Assembly: GCF_030816075.1 (NCBI RefSeq)
Contig: NZ_JAUSXO010000001.1
Span: 1,860,001-1,924,000, forward strand
Direction of reading: 5' to 3'
Origin: Arthrobacter agilis
GTDB lineage: Bacteria; Actinomycetota; Actinomycetes; Actinomycetales; Micrococcaceae
Length of the DNA stretch: 64,000 nucleotides
The stretch's first letter is position 1, and each line of letters begins with the position of its first letter. Position numbers and translations under genes: made by a program. Below the pieces are notes generated by a model. That model did no database searches, was not told the DNA's origin, and saw only the letters and a list, made by a program, of their open reading frames with translations. Below, in pieces: positions 8,993 through 18,120 of this stretch.

Positions 8993-9000
8993 GGGTGGAA

Positions 9001-9032
9001 CCGGCGCGGCGGCCCCTCGGGCGCCGCGCCGG
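9001..9032. terminator. Convergent terminator hairpin
   Basis: CCGGCGCGGCG (9001-9011) and CGCCGCGCCGG (9022-9032) form a perfect 11-bp stem with a 10-nt loop between putA and the converging glycosyltransferase gene. Confidence 0.8.
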
Positions 9033-9034
9033 GG

Positions 9035-10147
9035 TCAGGCGGCGGCCCGTTCGACGAGTCCCTCGAGCAGGAGTGCACCCGTGCGTGCTCCGCCCGCCGC
9101 GCGCAGGCGCTCACCGATCGCGCCCGCGGCCGCCGCGTAGGAGTCCGTGTCGAGGATCGTCATGAGGGCCTCGGCGATCTGTGCCCCGGACGATCTGCGC
9201 CCCAGCACCAGCCCGGCACCCGCCTCCTGCACGACCTTGCCGATCATCGGCTGATCGAGCATGGGGTGCATCGGCACGATCAGCATCGGCAGCCCGTGGG
9301 CGAGGGCCCGCATCGTCGTCGCATGGCCGCCGTGGCCGAGCACGGCCGAACAGTGGGGCATGACCTCGGTGTGGGGGATGTACCGGTGGACCGCGACGTT
9401 CGGCGGAGCGGACAGCCGGCCCGGATCGACAGCGGGCCCCGTCGTGACGGTCACGTCGATCGGCAGGTCCGCGACGGCGTCGAGGATCCGCTGGAGTACC
9501 TCGGGCTGTCCCGGGAAGGCCGTGGTGCTGAGGCTCACGAGGACATGGGGGTGCGCGGGCGGTGTCGCCGGCGCGGTCACGTCGACCGCGGCTCCCGCCC
9601 ACACCACGTTGCCGGAGCGGCGGGAACGACCGGCCGGATCGAGGTCCGGATCCGCGCACACGAGCACGAGGTCCGCGCCCTCGAGGACCTGACGGGGGCC
9701 GAGGCCCTTCAGGCGCGCCAGGACCGAGATGGGGTTGCGCCGGAAGGGGCCGTCGAAGAAGGCGTAGAAGCTGTGCACCAGTGAGACGTAGGCGAGCCCT
9801 TCTTTCGCGGCGGCACCGAGGGCACCGAACAGGAGGCAGTCGATGACGAGCAGGTCCGGCGGGTCGCGGCGGGCCTCGGTCACCACGTCGCGGCCGATCC
9901 CGGCGTCGGTGAACACCGACAGCATCATCGTGATGTCCCGCAGCGCCGGCAGCTCGACCGTCGGCGTCATGGGCACGGCCGAACGGTACGGCACGAAGTC
10001 CGCTCCGGTCGCCCGGACCGCGTCCGACTGGGCCGGGTGACCCATGAACCGGACGGAGTGACCGGAACGCATCAGCTCCGCGCCGATCAGCAGGGCCGGC
10101 GGGAGATTGCCGCCGGCATCGAGCGTGGCGAAGAGGAACGTGGACAT
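9035..10147 (-). CDS. Family 1 (MGT/UGT-like) glycosyltransferase
   Basis: 370 residues from ATG 10147, chosen because a textbook GAGGTGAT ribosome site precedes it; the frame stays open upstream but without one. The N-terminal Rossmann-like domain begins MSTFLFATLDAGGNLPPALL with the acceptor-side loop GHSVRFMGHP. The C-terminal domain carries the GT1 donor-binding signature: HVLVSLSTTAF, AVHRYIPHTEVMPHCSAVLG, HGGHATTMRALAHGLPMLIV and PMHPMLDQPMIG. This GT-B family (macrolide glycosyltransferase/UDP-glucuronosyltransferase type) attaches sugars to small lipophilic acceptors. Acceptor and sugar are unknown; no biosynthetic cluster surrounds it. Confidence 0.85.
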   Translation of the reverse strand: MSTFLFATLDAGGNLPPALLIGAELMRSGHSVRFMGHPAQSDAVRATGADFVPYRSAVPMTPTVELPALRDITMMLSVFTDAGIGRDVVTEARRDPPDLLVIDCLLFGALGAAAKEGLAYVSLVHSFYAFFDGPFRRNPISVLARLKGLGPRQVLEGADLVLVCADPDLDPAGRSRRSGNVVWAGAAVDVTAPATPPAHPHVLVSLSTTAFPGQPEVLQRILDAVADLPIDVTVTTGPAVDPGRLSAPPNVAVHRYIPHTEVMPHCSAVLGHGGHATTMRALAHGLPMLIVPMHPMLDQPMIGKVVQEAGAGLVLGRRSSGAQIAEALMTILDTDSYAAAAGAIGERLRAAGGARTGALLLEGLVERAAA

Positions 10148-10265
10148 GTCATCACCTCGGGGAGGGGCCCCACCGGGCGGGAAGGCGAGCGTACTGCTCC
10201 CCCTCCCATGAAACAATGATCGGAGGCAACCTCCCTTCGTCCGTCCAGCCCGGAAGTGATCGATC

Positions 10266-11354
10266 ATGACCCCAGCACCCTCCGGGCGTCCCGCCGGCGT
10301 GCGGGCACGGACCGCGGCGCTGGCCCCGGGGCTGGCGGTGGTGGCCGCGGGCGTGGCCGTCGCGCTCTGGGTCGGATCGGTCCAGTCCGTCGTCGGCGCC
10401 CTCGTGATCGCGCTGGTGCTCGGCGTGCTGTTCGCGAACTCCACCCTCTACGCCCCGGCTCTTCGACGGGGTGTGACGGCGGGGACGAAGAAGCTGCTGC
10501 GGGCCGGTGTCGTCCTCCTGGGACTCCAGCTCGCCCTGCCCGACATCGTGGCGCTGGGCCTGCCCGTCCTCGGCCTGATCGTCGCGTGCGTCGCCCTGAG
10601 CTATGTCCTCACCCTCCACCTCGGCCTGCGGCTCGGTCTCACCCGCGCCGGAGCCACCCTCATGGCAGCGGGCTTCTCGATCTGCGGCGCCTCGGCGATC
10701 GCCGGCCTGCAGGGCGTCGTGGACGCCGACGACGACGAGACCGCCGGCGCGGTCGCGATGGTCACCCTCTACGGGTCGCTCATGATCGTCGTCCTGCCCG
10801 TGCTCGGCGGCCTCCTCGGGCTGGGTGAGGACCGCTTCGGGATGTGGGCGGGGCTGGCCGTGCACGAGGTGGCGCAGGTCGTGGCCGTCGCCGGCACGGC
10901 CGGAGCGACGGCGCTCGCCGTCGCCACGGTGGTCAAGCTGGGCCGGGTGCTGATGCTCGCGCCGGTCGCCGCCGTGGCGTCCCTCGGCGAACGACGGCGC
11001 GCCGCCCGGGCGGGAGCGGATCAGCCGACCGCCGGGGCCGGCCTTCCCGGACCCTCGGCGGCCCGGACGGGGATCGTCCCCGGGAACTCGGCCCGCCCGC
11101 CCGTGGTCCCCCTGTTCGTGCTGGGCTTCCTGGCCATGGTGGCCGTCCGTTCGCTCGGGGTCCTGCCGCTCCCTGTCCTCGACGGCAGCCGTACCGTCAC
11201 CACGGTGCTGCTGGCGGCCGGCATGTTCGGGCTCGGCGCGGGCATCGACGTGCGCCGGCTGCTGCGCACGGGGGGACGCTTCGCCGTCGTCGGCGCCCTC
11301 TCGACGGTGCTGCTCGCGGGCGGATCACTCGTCGGGGTCCTCCTGGCGGGGTGA
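10266..11354 (+). CDS. YeiH/UPF0324 family putative sulfate exporter
   Basis: 362 residues, almost entirely hydrophobic helices (about 9-10 membrane spans), with family signatures of UPF0324/YeiH: TKKLLRAGVVLLGLQLALPD, LGLTRAGATLMAAGFSICGA followed by SAIAGLQGVV, and FGMWAGLAVHEVAQVVAVAG. Members are inner-membrane proteins annotated as putative sulfate exporters; direct transport evidence is limited. A cytoplasmic loop at about residues 243-275 is Arg/Ala/Pro-rich. ATG 10266 is preceded by GGAAGTG. Monocistronic, divergent from the glycosyltransferase and convergent with ddl. Confidence 0.87.
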   Translation: MTPAPSGRPAGVRARTAALAPGLAVVAAGVAVALWVGSVQSVVGALVIALVLGVLFANSTLYAPALRRGVTAGTKKLLRAGVVLLGLQLALPDIVALGLPVLGLIVACVALSYVLTLHLGLRLGLTRAGATLMAAGFSICGASAIAGLQGVVDADDDETAGAVAMVTLYGSLMIVVLPVLGGLLGLGEDRFGMWAGLAVHEVAQVVAVAGTAGATALAVATVVKLGRVLMLAPVAAVASLGERRRAARAGADQPTAGAGLPGPSAARTGIVPGNSARPPVVPLFVLGFLAMVAVRSLGVLPLPVLDGSRTVTTVLLAAGMFGLGAGIDVRRLLRTGGRFAVVGALSTVLLAGGSLVGVLLAG

Positions 11355-11377
11355 CCACGCCGACGGCGCGGACCGGG

Positions 11378-12520
11378 TCAGCGCAGTCCCGTGGTCCGGT
11401 CGAGCGCGAGGCCGATCAGTTCGTCGATCAGTTCGGTGTAGCCGAGACCGGACTTCGCCCACATCTGCGGGTACATGCTGATGGGCGTGAACCCGGGCAT
11501 GGTGTTGATCTCGTTGATGACCAGGCGGCCGTCCGGCGTGTAGAAGAAGTCCACGCGCGAGAGGCCCTCACCGCCGATCGCGTCGAAGGCCTCGCCCGCG
11601 AGCCGTTGCACGCGCTCGAGGATGTCCGGCGGGAGGTCCGCCGGGCAGGAGAGCTCGGCCGCGGCGCCGTCGACGTACTTGGCCTCGAAGTCGTACCAGG
11701 CGTGGTCGCCGGGCTGGATCGCGATCTCCCCCGGCAGCGACGTGCGCGGCGCCGCGAGGCCGCGCCCCTGCAGGACCGCCACCTCGATCTCCCGGCCCTC
11801 GATGCCTGCCTCGACGACGACCTTCGGGTCGAAGGCACGGGCGGCCTCGACCGCGTCCCTGATCCCGGTCGCGTCCTCGACCCGGCTGATGCCCATGGAG
11901 GAGCCGGCCCGGGACGGCTTGACGAAGAGCGGGAAGCCGAGGCCCGCGGCGCGCGCCGCGCAGGCGTCGGGGTCGCTGCGCCACTGGCGGTCGGTGATCA
12001 CCTCGTAGGGGCCCACCTCGAGCCCGGCGGCGGCGAACACGACCTTCATGTAGTGCTTGTCCATCCCGACGGCGGACGCGAGGACACCCGCGCCCACGTA
12101 GCGCATGTCGGCCATCTCGAGCATGCCCTGGAGCGTTCCGTCCTCGCCGAACGGCCCGTGCAGGAGCGGCAGCACCACGTCGACGCCGCCGAGGCTCTCG
12201 GGCACGGAACCGGGCGCGGCGACGAGCAGTTCCCGGCCGGAGCCGCCCCCGGTCGCGGTCCCCATGACCACGGCCTGCTCGGTCGCGGTGACCTCGGGCA
12301 GGACGTCGGAGCGCAGCGACCAGGCGGACGGATCCGCCGAGACGAGCGACCACTGGCCGGATCTGGTGATCCCGACAGGCACGACGTCGTAGCGGGTCCG
12401 GTCGATCGCCTCGAGGACGCCGGCCGCGGTCACGCAGCTGACGGAGTGCTCGCTCGAGCGGCCCCCGAAGAGCACGAGGACGCGGGGCTTGCGGGTGGGG
12501 GCGGAGGTCTCGGTGGTCAC
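11378..12520 (-). CDS. ddl: D-alanine--D-alanine ligase
   Basis: 380 residues from GTG 12520, whose GTGA overlaps the gpsA stop. It joins two D-alanines with ATP to make the peptidoglycan stem terminus, in the cytoplasm. Visible family elements: VLVLFGGRSSEHSVSCVTA at the N-terminus, VLPLLHGPFGEDGTLQGMLE, YVGAGVLASAVGMDKHYMK, PLFVKPSRAGSSMGISRVED in the ATP grasp, and metal-binding LVINEINTMPGFTPISMYP near the end. It is the last gene of murA-plsC-gpsA-ddl, all on the minus strand with start/stop overlaps, a layout common in Micrococcaceae. Confidence 0.95.
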   Translation of the reverse strand: MTTETSAPTRKPRVLVLFGGRSSEHSVSCVTAAGVLEAIDRTRYDVVPVGITRSGQWSLVSADPSAWSLRSDVLPEVTATEQAVVMGTATGGGSGRELLVAAPGSVPESLGGVDVVLPLLHGPFGEDGTLQGMLEMADMRYVGAGVLASAVGMDKHYMKVVFAAAGLEVGPYEVITDRQWRSDPDACAARAAGLGFPLFVKPSRAGSSMGISRVEDATGIRDAVEAARAFDPKVVVEAGIEGREIEVAVLQGRGLAAPRTSLPGEIAIQPGDHAWYDFEAKYVDGAAAELSCPADLPPDILERVQRLAGEAFDAIGGEGLSRVDFFYTPDGRLVINEINTMPGFTPISMYPQMWAKSGLGYTELIDELIGLALDRTTGLR

Positions 12521-13542
12521 GGAGCGGGATCGCCTTCCGGCTTGAGGTTGCGGGACAGCAGGCGCGGCCCGAGGTCGTTCACGGACAGGTGCCCCTGGAG
12601 GACGGCCACGACGCTCTCGGTGATGGGCATGTCCACGCCGAGCTTGGTGGCGGAGTCGAGGACCGCGTGCGCGGACTTGATGCCCTCGGCGGTCTGGTTC
12701 ATGCGGACCGTCACCTGCTCGAGGGTCAGGCCCTGGCCCAGCAGGTGGCCCGCGGTGTGGTTGCGGGACAGGGCGGAGGAACACGTGGCGATCAGGTCGC
12801 CCATGCCCGCGAGCCCCGCCAGCGTCTCGGCCTTCCCGCCGAGCGCCACCGCCAGGCGCGTCGTCTCGGCCAGCCCCCGCGTGATCACGGACGCCTTCGT
12901 GTTGTCACCCATGCGCCGCCCCTCGCAGATGCCGACGGCGAGGGCGATGACGTTCTTGACGATGCCGCCGATCTCCACGCCGATCACATCGGTGGAGGTG
13001 TAGGGCCGGAAGTAGGAGGCCGTGCACGCAGCGGCGATCCACGCCGCTGTGTCGTGGTCCGGACACGCGACGACGGACGCCGTCGGTTCCTCGCGGGCGA
13101 TCTCCATGGCCAGATTGGGTCCGGAGAGCACGGCGATGCGCTCCGCCGGCAGACCGAGCTCCTCGGCGATCACCTCGCTCATCCGTGCATCCGTGCCCAC
13201 CTCGAGGCCCTTCATGAGGGAGACGACGACGGCGGTGCCCGGGATGAGCGGGCGCCAGGCCGGGAGCTGTGCCCGGAGCGTCTGGGCGGGGACGGCGATG
13301 ACCACGAGGTCGCTCCCGGCCAGGACGGCGGCGATGTCGGTGGACGCGGACACGTTGGCCGGAAGGCGCGTGTCACCGAGGTACCGCGAGTTCCTGTGCT
13401 CCACGGTGATCTCGTCGGCCACCTCGGGGCGCCGCGACCAGAGCATGACGGGCGTGTCGGCGGCGTCGGCGAGGACCTTGGCGAAGGTCGTCCCCCAGCT
13501 GCCGGAACCGAGCACCGCGATCTTCGCGGGTGCCGGGGTCAT
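12517..13542 (-). CDS. gpsA: NAD(P)H-dependent glycerol-3-phosphate dehydrogenase
   Basis: 341 residues. It reduces dihydroxyacetone phosphate to sn-glycerol 3-phosphate for phospholipid synthesis. The N-terminal nucleotide fold is AVLGSGSWGTTFAKVLADA; further signatures are VSLMKGLE, AVLSGPNLAMEIA, GVEIGGIVKNVIALAVGICE and GLAGMGDLIATCSS with SRNHTAGHLLGQG. ATG 13542 overlaps the plsC stop (ATGA), and its own TGA overlaps the ddl GTG, indicating tight translational coupling. Its position after an acyltransferase gene is functionally consistent, since its product is that enzyme family's acceptor. Confidence 0.95.
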   Translation of the reverse strand: MTPAPAKIAVLGSGSWGTTFAKVLADAADTPVMLWSRRPEVADEITVEHRNSRYLGDTRLPANVSASTDIAAVLAGSDLVVIAVPAQTLRAQLPAWRPLIPGTAVVVSLMKGLEVGTDARMSEVIAEELGLPAERIAVLSGPNLAMEIAREEPTASVVACPDHDTAAWIAAACTASYFRPYTSTDVIGVEIGGIVKNVIALAVGICEGRRMGDNTKASVITRGLAETTRLAVALGGKAETLAGLAGMGDLIATCSSALSRNHTAGHLLGQGLTLEQVTVRMNQTAEGIKSAHAVLDSATKLGVDMPITESVVAVLQGHLSVNDLGPRLLSRNLKPEGDPAP

Positions 13543-14321
13543 GACCGTCCTCCGGTCGGCGAGGCGTCGGGGCCGTCGTCCGGGGCCTCGAAGTGGCGGC
13601 CGGTCGGCTTCTGCTGCTTCTGCGCGGGGTCCCAGCGCTCCGCGGGCGGCTCCTCGCCCCTGAGCTGCGCCAGCAGGTCCGTGATCGCATCGAGGATGCG
13701 ATCGGTGGCGGCGTCGAGCGTGGTCCTGGTCAGCGGGGCGTCGGAGAGGTCGGAGAGGTCCACGGGCTCGCCCACGAGCACGCGGGAGCGCTTGCGCGGG
13801 AAGAGGTAGAAGCGCTTCGCGTAGCGGGGGAAGACCTCCTGCGCACCCCAGTGCGCGATCGGGACCACGGGGGCTCCCGTCTGGAGTGCGAGGCGTGCAG
13901 CACCGGTGCGGCCCTTCATGGGCCACATGTCAGGATCGCGCGTGAGCGTGCCCTCCGGGTAGATGATGATGCCGCCGCCGTCGGCGAGTGCTGCGCGCGC
14001 GGCCTCGAGCGAACGGTTGGCGCCCGCCGAGCTCCGCTCCACCGGCACCTGCCCGATGGTGCGCAGGATCGCCCCGATGACCGGCACCTCGAACAGCGAC
14101 GCCTTCGCGAGGAAGTGCGGCATGATCCCCTGGTTGTAGAGGAAGTGCCCCACCACGACCGGATCGATCTCCGTGACGTGGTTCGGGCAGACGATGATGC
14201 CCGTCCCGCGGGGCAGCTTCTCCTGCCCGTGCCACTCCTTGTCCATGAGCGCATTCATCACCGGCCTCACCCAGGAGGCGAGGAACATGAACATGGCCCG
14301 TGAGCCGCGTGACTCCCCCAT
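13539..14321 (-). CDS. Lysophospholipid / 1-acyl-glycerol-3-phosphate acyltransferase (PlsC family)
   Basis: 260 residues from ATG 14321 (MGESRGSRAMFMFL), 13 bp after the murA stop; upstream in-frame starts would lie inside murA. A hydrophobic N-terminal segment (FMFLASWVRPVMNALM) suggests membrane attachment. The PlsC motifs are complete: NHVTEIDPVVVG (motif I, NHX4D, so the catalytic His/Asp are spaced as usual), a basic VERSSAGANRS region, IIYPEGTLTRD (motif III) and APVVPIAHWG (motif IV). The family transfers a fatty acyl chain to lysophosphatidic acid on the cytoplasmic membrane face. The C-terminus after about residue 215 is Pro/Gln/Gly-rich and poorly conserved. Confidence 0.88.
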   Translation of the reverse strand: MGESRGSRAMFMFLASWVRPVMNALMDKEWHGQEKLPRGTGIIVCPNHVTEIDPVVVGHFLYNQGIMPHFLAKASLFEVPVIGAILRTIGQVPVERSSAGANRSLEAARAALADGGGIIIYPEGTLTRDPDMWPMKGRTGAARLALQTGAPVVPIAHWGAQEVFPRYAKRFYLFPRKRSRVLVGEPVDLSDLSDAPLTRTTLDAATDRILDAITDLLAQLRGEEPPAERWDPAQKQQKPTGRHFEAPDDGPDASPTGGRS

Positions 14322-14334
14322 CTGCCCGGGCCGC

Positions 14335-15684
14335 CTAGGAGAAGGCCACGGCGGGAACCGGGGCGTCCTCCGTGACGTCGAAGTCGGCACCCAGGCCCTC
14401 GAGCTTGTCCTGGAAGCGCTCGTAGCCCCGGTTGATGAGCTCGATCCCGGTGACGCGGGAGACGCCGTCGGCCGCGAGGGCCGCGATGAGGTGGCTGAAG
14501 CCGCCACGGAGGTCGGGGATGTCGATGTCCGCGCCGTGCAGCTGCGTGGGCCCGGAGATGACGGCCGAGTGGAGGAAGTTGCGCTGGCCGAAGCGGCACG
14601 GGACGCTGCCCAGGCACTCGCGGTGCAGCTGGATGTTGGCGCCCATGCGGATCAGGGCCTCCGTGAAGCCGAAGCGCTGCTCGTAGACCGTCTCGTGGAC
14701 GATCGACACGCCGGACGCCTGCGTTAGGGCGACGACGAGGGGCTGCTGCCAGTCGGTCATGAAGCCGGGGTGCACGTCCGTCTCCAGGACCAGCGGCTTC
14801 AGTGCGCCGCCGGGGTGGTAGAAGCGGATGCCCTCGTCGTCCACGTCGAAGGCCCCGCCGATCTTCCGGTACGTGTTGAGGAAGGCGGTGAGGTCGAGCT
14901 GGCGCGCGCCCTCGACGTAGATGTCCCCCTTGGTGACCAGGGCCGCGGACGCCCACGACGCCGTCTCGTTGCGGTCGGAGATGGCCTTGTGGTTGTAGCC
15001 GGTCAGCTCCGCGACGCCCTCGATCCGGATGACGCGGTCGGTCTGCACGGTGATGATGGCGCCCATCTTCTGCAGCACGGCGATGAGGTCCATGATCTCG
15101 GGTTCCACGGCGGCACCCGAGAGCTCGGTGATGCCCTCGGCGCGGATCGCGGTGAGGAGCACCTGTTCCGTGGCGCCGACGCTCGGGAAGGGCAGCGTCA
15201 GCTTCGCCCCGTGGAGCCCCTTGGGCGCGGAGATGGAGATACCACCGGGGCGCTTGTCGACGACGGCGCCGAAGTTGCGGAGGACCTCGAGGTGGTAGTC
15301 GATCGGGCGGTCGCCGATCTTGCAGCCGCCGAGGTCGGGGATGAAGGCCTCGCCGATGCTGTGCATCAGGGGCCCGCAGAAGAGGATGGGGATCCGCGAG
15401 TCACCCGCGTGCGCATCGATGTCCTTGGACATCGCCATCTTCGCGTTGATCGGGTCCATCGTGAGGTCGCCCGTCACGGGGTCCTTGGTCACCGTCACGC
15501 CGTGCAGCTGCAGCAGGCTCGTGACGACGTCGACGTCCTTGATCTCCGGGACATTGCGCAGGACGGACGGCGTGCTACCCAGCAGGGAGGCCACCATCGC
15601 CTTCGGAACCAGGTTCTTCGCACCGCGGACGGATACTTTGCCGGTCAGCGGGATGCCCCCGCGGATGGTCAGAACGCTACCCAT
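14335..15684 (-). CDS. murA: UDP-N-acetylglucosamine 1-carboxyvinyltransferase
   Basis: 449 residues, the first committed peptidoglycan step: transfer of enolpyruvate from PEP to UDP-GlcNAc. GAKNLVPKAMVASLL at the start is the substrate-binding Lys/Asn strand; the active-site cysteine, target of fosfomycin in this family, is Cys121 in LGGCKIGDRPIDYH (the fosfomycin-resistant Asp variant is not present). Other signatures: FPSVGATEQVLLTAI, MTDWQQPLVVALTQ, DLRGGFSHLIAALAADG. GAGGGAAAT lies upstream of ATG 15684. First gene of the four-gene wall/lipid operon. Confidence 0.96.
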   Translation of the reverse strand: MGSVLTIRGGIPLTGKVSVRGAKNLVPKAMVASLLGSTPSVLRNVPEIKDVDVVTSLLQLHGVTVTKDPVTGDLTMDPINAKMAMSKDIDAHAGDSRIPILFCGPLMHSIGEAFIPDLGGCKIGDRPIDYHLEVLRNFGAVVDKRPGGISISAPKGLHGAKLTLPFPSVGATEQVLLTAIRAEGITELSGAAVEPEIMDLIAVLQKMGAIITVQTDRVIRIEGVAELTGYNHKAISDRNETASWASAALVTKGDIYVEGARQLDLTAFLNTYRKIGGAFDVDDEGIRFYHPGGALKPLVLETDVHPGFMTDWQQPLVVALTQASGVSIVHETVYEQRFGFTEALIRMGANIQLHRECLGSVPCRFGQRNFLHSAVISGPTQLHGADIDIPDLRGGFSHLIAALAADGVSRVTGIELINRGYERFQDKLEGLGADFDVTEDAPVPAVAFS

Positions 15685-15888
15685 GAATACCTATTTCCCT
15701 CATACGTTGAACCCCCCGCGGACTCGAAAATGCTCGTACCAAGCATAGGAGCACCGTGCGGCGGACAGAAATTCAAGGGTACGTCGCGCACTCCCTGTTC
15801 TCTTGGGAAGAACCAGCGCGGGTGCGTCGTCATTCCTTCCGGACACCGAAACCGTACGTGACGAGCACGACATCCGGTGTGCGTGCAC

Positions 15889-16488
15889 TCAGGAGCGTGC
15901 GGGCAGGGTGGTCGGTTTCCAGGACGGCCGGCGCGCCTCGAACGCAGTGATGTGCTCCTCCTGGCGGAGGGTCAGCCCGATGTCGTCGAGCCCCTCCAGC
16001 AGGCGCCACCGCGTGTAGTCGTCGATCTGGAAAGGGGCGCTCACCGATCCGCACTGGACGGTGCGGGAGGCGAGGTCCACGGTCACCGCGGTGCCCGGCT
16101 CGTTCTCGAGGATCTTCCAGATGAGCTCGATGTCGTCCTGGGCGACCTGCGCCGCCACGAGCCCCTGCTTGCCCGAGTTCCCGCGGAAGATGTCCGCGAA
16201 CCGGGAGGACAGGACGGCCCGGAAGCCGTAGTCCTTCAGCGCCCACACGGCGTGTTCGCGGGAGGAGCCGGTGCCGAAATCGGGTCCTGCGACGAGGACG
16301 GTCCCGCGGGAGTAGGGCTCCCGGTTGAGGATGAAGCCCTCCTCCTTGCGCCAGCCCGCGAAGAGCGCGTCCTCGAACCCGGTGCGCGTGATCCGCTTGA
16401 GGTACACCGCGGGGATGATCTGGTCGGTGTCGATGTTGCTCTGGCGCAGCGGGACGCCGATGCCGGTGTGCGTGGTGATCTTCTCCAT
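15889..16488 (-). CDS. leuD: 3-isopropylmalate dehydratase small subunit
   Basis: 199 residues. With LeuC it isomerises 2-isopropylmalate to 3-isopropylmalate in leucine synthesis. Swivel-domain markers: [57 protein letters not shown]. Full length for the family. Starts 9 bp after the leuC stop, so the two subunits are co-transcribed. The 200-bp spacer between leuD and murA holds the murA promoter and nothing else I can name. Confidence 0.96.
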   Translation of the reverse strand: MEKITTHTGIGVPLRQSNIDTDQIIPAVYLKRITRTGFEDALFAGWRKEEGFILNREPYSRGTVLVAGPDFGTGSSREHAVWALKDYGFRAVLSSRFADIFRGNSGKQGLVAAQVAQDDIELIWKILENEPGTAVTVDLASRTVQCGSVSAPFQIDDYTRWRLLEGLDDIGLTLRQEEHITAFEARRPSWKPTTLPARS

Positions 16489-16497
16489 GGCGGGCTC

Positions 16498-17979
16498 CTA
16501 GGCGGCGGGGACGGTGGAATCGGCGGCAGGACGGGTGGCAGGGCGGGCACCGGTGCCGGGCAGCGGATCGAGGTCCGACGGCGAACTGAGGGTGCCGCGC
16601 ACGGCGGTCGCGGCGGCGACGACGGGCGAGACGAGGTGGGTCCGCCCGCCCTTGCCCTGGCGCCCCTCGAAGTTCCGGTTCGACGTCGAGGCACACCGCT
16701 CCCCCGGCGCCAGCTGGTCCGGGTTCATGCCGAGGCACATGGAGCAGCCGGCGAACCGCCATTCGGCGCCGAAGTCCTTGAACACCCGGTCCAGCCCCTC
16801 GGCCTCGGCCTCCAGCCGGACGCGGGCCGAGCCCGGCACCACCATCATCCGCACGGCGGGATCCTTCTGCCGCCCCCGGATGATGTCCGCGGCGATGCGC
16901 AGATCCTCGATGCGGCTGTTGGTGCACGAGCCGAGGAACACCGTGTCCACCCGGATGTCCTTCATCGGGGTGCCCGGCTCGAGGGCCATGTAGTCCAGCG
17001 CCCGGTTGCAGGCTGCCTTGTCGTTCTCGTCCGCGAAGTCGTCGGGCGAGGGCACGGCCTGCGAGAGCGAGACCCCCTGGCCGGGGTTCGTCCCCCAGGT
17101 GACGAAGGGTTCGAGCTCGTTCGCGTCGAGGAACACCTCGGCGTCGAAGACGGCGTCGTCGTCGGTGCGCAGTTCCCGCCAGTCGGCGACGGCAGCGTCC
17201 CAGTCGGCGCCCTCGGGGGCGTGGGGGCGGCCCTTGAGGTACGCGAAGGTCGTCTCGTCCGGTGCCACCATGCCGGCGCGCGCCCCGGCCTCGATGGACA
17301 TGTTGCAGATGGTCATGCGCGCTTCCATGGACAGCGAGCGGATGGCCGAGCCGCGGTACTCCAGGACGTAGCCCTGGCCACCCCCCGTGCCGATCTTGGC
17401 GATGACCGCGAGGATGATGTCCTTCGACGTGACACCCGGCTTCAGGGTCCCCTCGACCGTGACGCCCATGGTCCGGAAGGGTTTCAGCGAGAGCGTCTGC
17501 GTGGCCATGACGTGCTCCACCTCGGAGGTGCCGATGCCGATCGCGAGCGCTCCGAAGGCCCCGTGGGTGGAGGTGTGCGAGTCGCCGCAGACGACGGTCA
17601 GGCCCGGCTGCGTGAGTCCGAGCTGCGGTCCGACCACGTGGACGATGCCCTGCTCGGCGTCGCCGAGCGAGTGCAGGCGGACGCCGAACTCCCGGCAGTT
17701 GGCGCGCAGGGTCTCGATCTGCGTGCGGCTCGTGAGGTCGGCGATCGGCTTGTCGATGTCGAGCGTCGGCGTGTTGTGGTCCTCGGTGGCGATCGTCAGA
17801 TCGGGCCGGCGCAGCGGCCGTCCGGCGAGGCGGAGCCCCTCGAACGCCTGGGGCGAGGTGACCTCGTGCACCAGGTGCAGGTCGATGTAGAGGAGGTCGG
17901 GCTGCGCTTCGGCGCCGACGACGTCGCCCTTGCGGACCACGTGCGCGTCCCAGACCTTCTCTGCCAGTGTCTTGCCCAT
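16498..17979 (-). CDS. leuC: 3-isopropylmalate dehydratase large subunit
   Basis: 493 residues from ATG 17979 ([15 protein letters not shown]), with AAGGACG upstream; the frame remains open further upstream without a ribosome site. Aconitase-family catalytic subunit: [51 protein letters not shown] with the first iron-sulphur cysteine and [15 protein letters not shown] with the other two, and [19 protein letters not shown]. The [4Fe-4S] ligands are all present. Divergent from ndgR across 141 bp. Confidence 0.96.
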   Translation of the reverse strand: MGKTLAEKVWDAHVVRKGDVVGAEAQPDLLYIDLHLVHEVTSPQAFEGLRLAGRPLRRPDLTIATEDHNTPTLDIDKPIADLTSRTQIETLRANCREFGVRLHSLGDAEQGIVHVVGPQLGLTQPGLTVVCGDSHTSTHGAFGALAIGIGTSEVEHVMATQTLSLKPFRTMGVTVEGTLKPGVTSKDIILAVIAKIGTGGGQGYVLEYRGSAIRSLSMEARMTICNMSIEAGARAGMVAPDETTFAYLKGRPHAPEGADWDAAVADWRELRTDDDAVFDAEVFLDANELEPFVTWGTNPGQGVSLSQAVPSPDDFADENDKAACNRALDYMALEPGTPMKDIRVDTVFLGSCTNSRIEDLRIAADIIRGRQKDPAVRMMVVPGSARVRLEAEAEGLDRVFKDFGAEWRFAGCSMCLGMNPDQLAPGERCASTSNRNFEGRQGKGGRTHLVSPVVAAATAVRGTLSSPSDLDPLPGTGARPATRPAADSTVPAA

Positions 17980-18090
17980 GACGATCGTCCTTCTCTGTTC
18001 CGGCGAACCGGGCCCGGTGGGGCCCGATAGGACCAATGTGGTTGCCACTCAACCAGCGCCCGGCGACGAGGGCCAGCCCGACGGGTTGCG

Positions 18091-18105
18091 TCTCAGATAA
18101 TGAGA
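18091..18105. promoter_or_regulatory. Palindromic operator candidate between leuC and ndgR
   Basis: TCTCA-GATAA-TGAGA is a perfect 5-bp-arm palindrome. GATAAT (18096-18101) within it can serve as a -10 for ndgR, so a bound dimer would occlude that promoter. NdgR/LtbR-type regulators are known to control the divergent leuCD operon in Streptomyces and Corynebacterium; that this palindrome is the site is inference. Confidence 0.55.
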
Positions 18106-18120
18106 CGGCAGTATCATCCT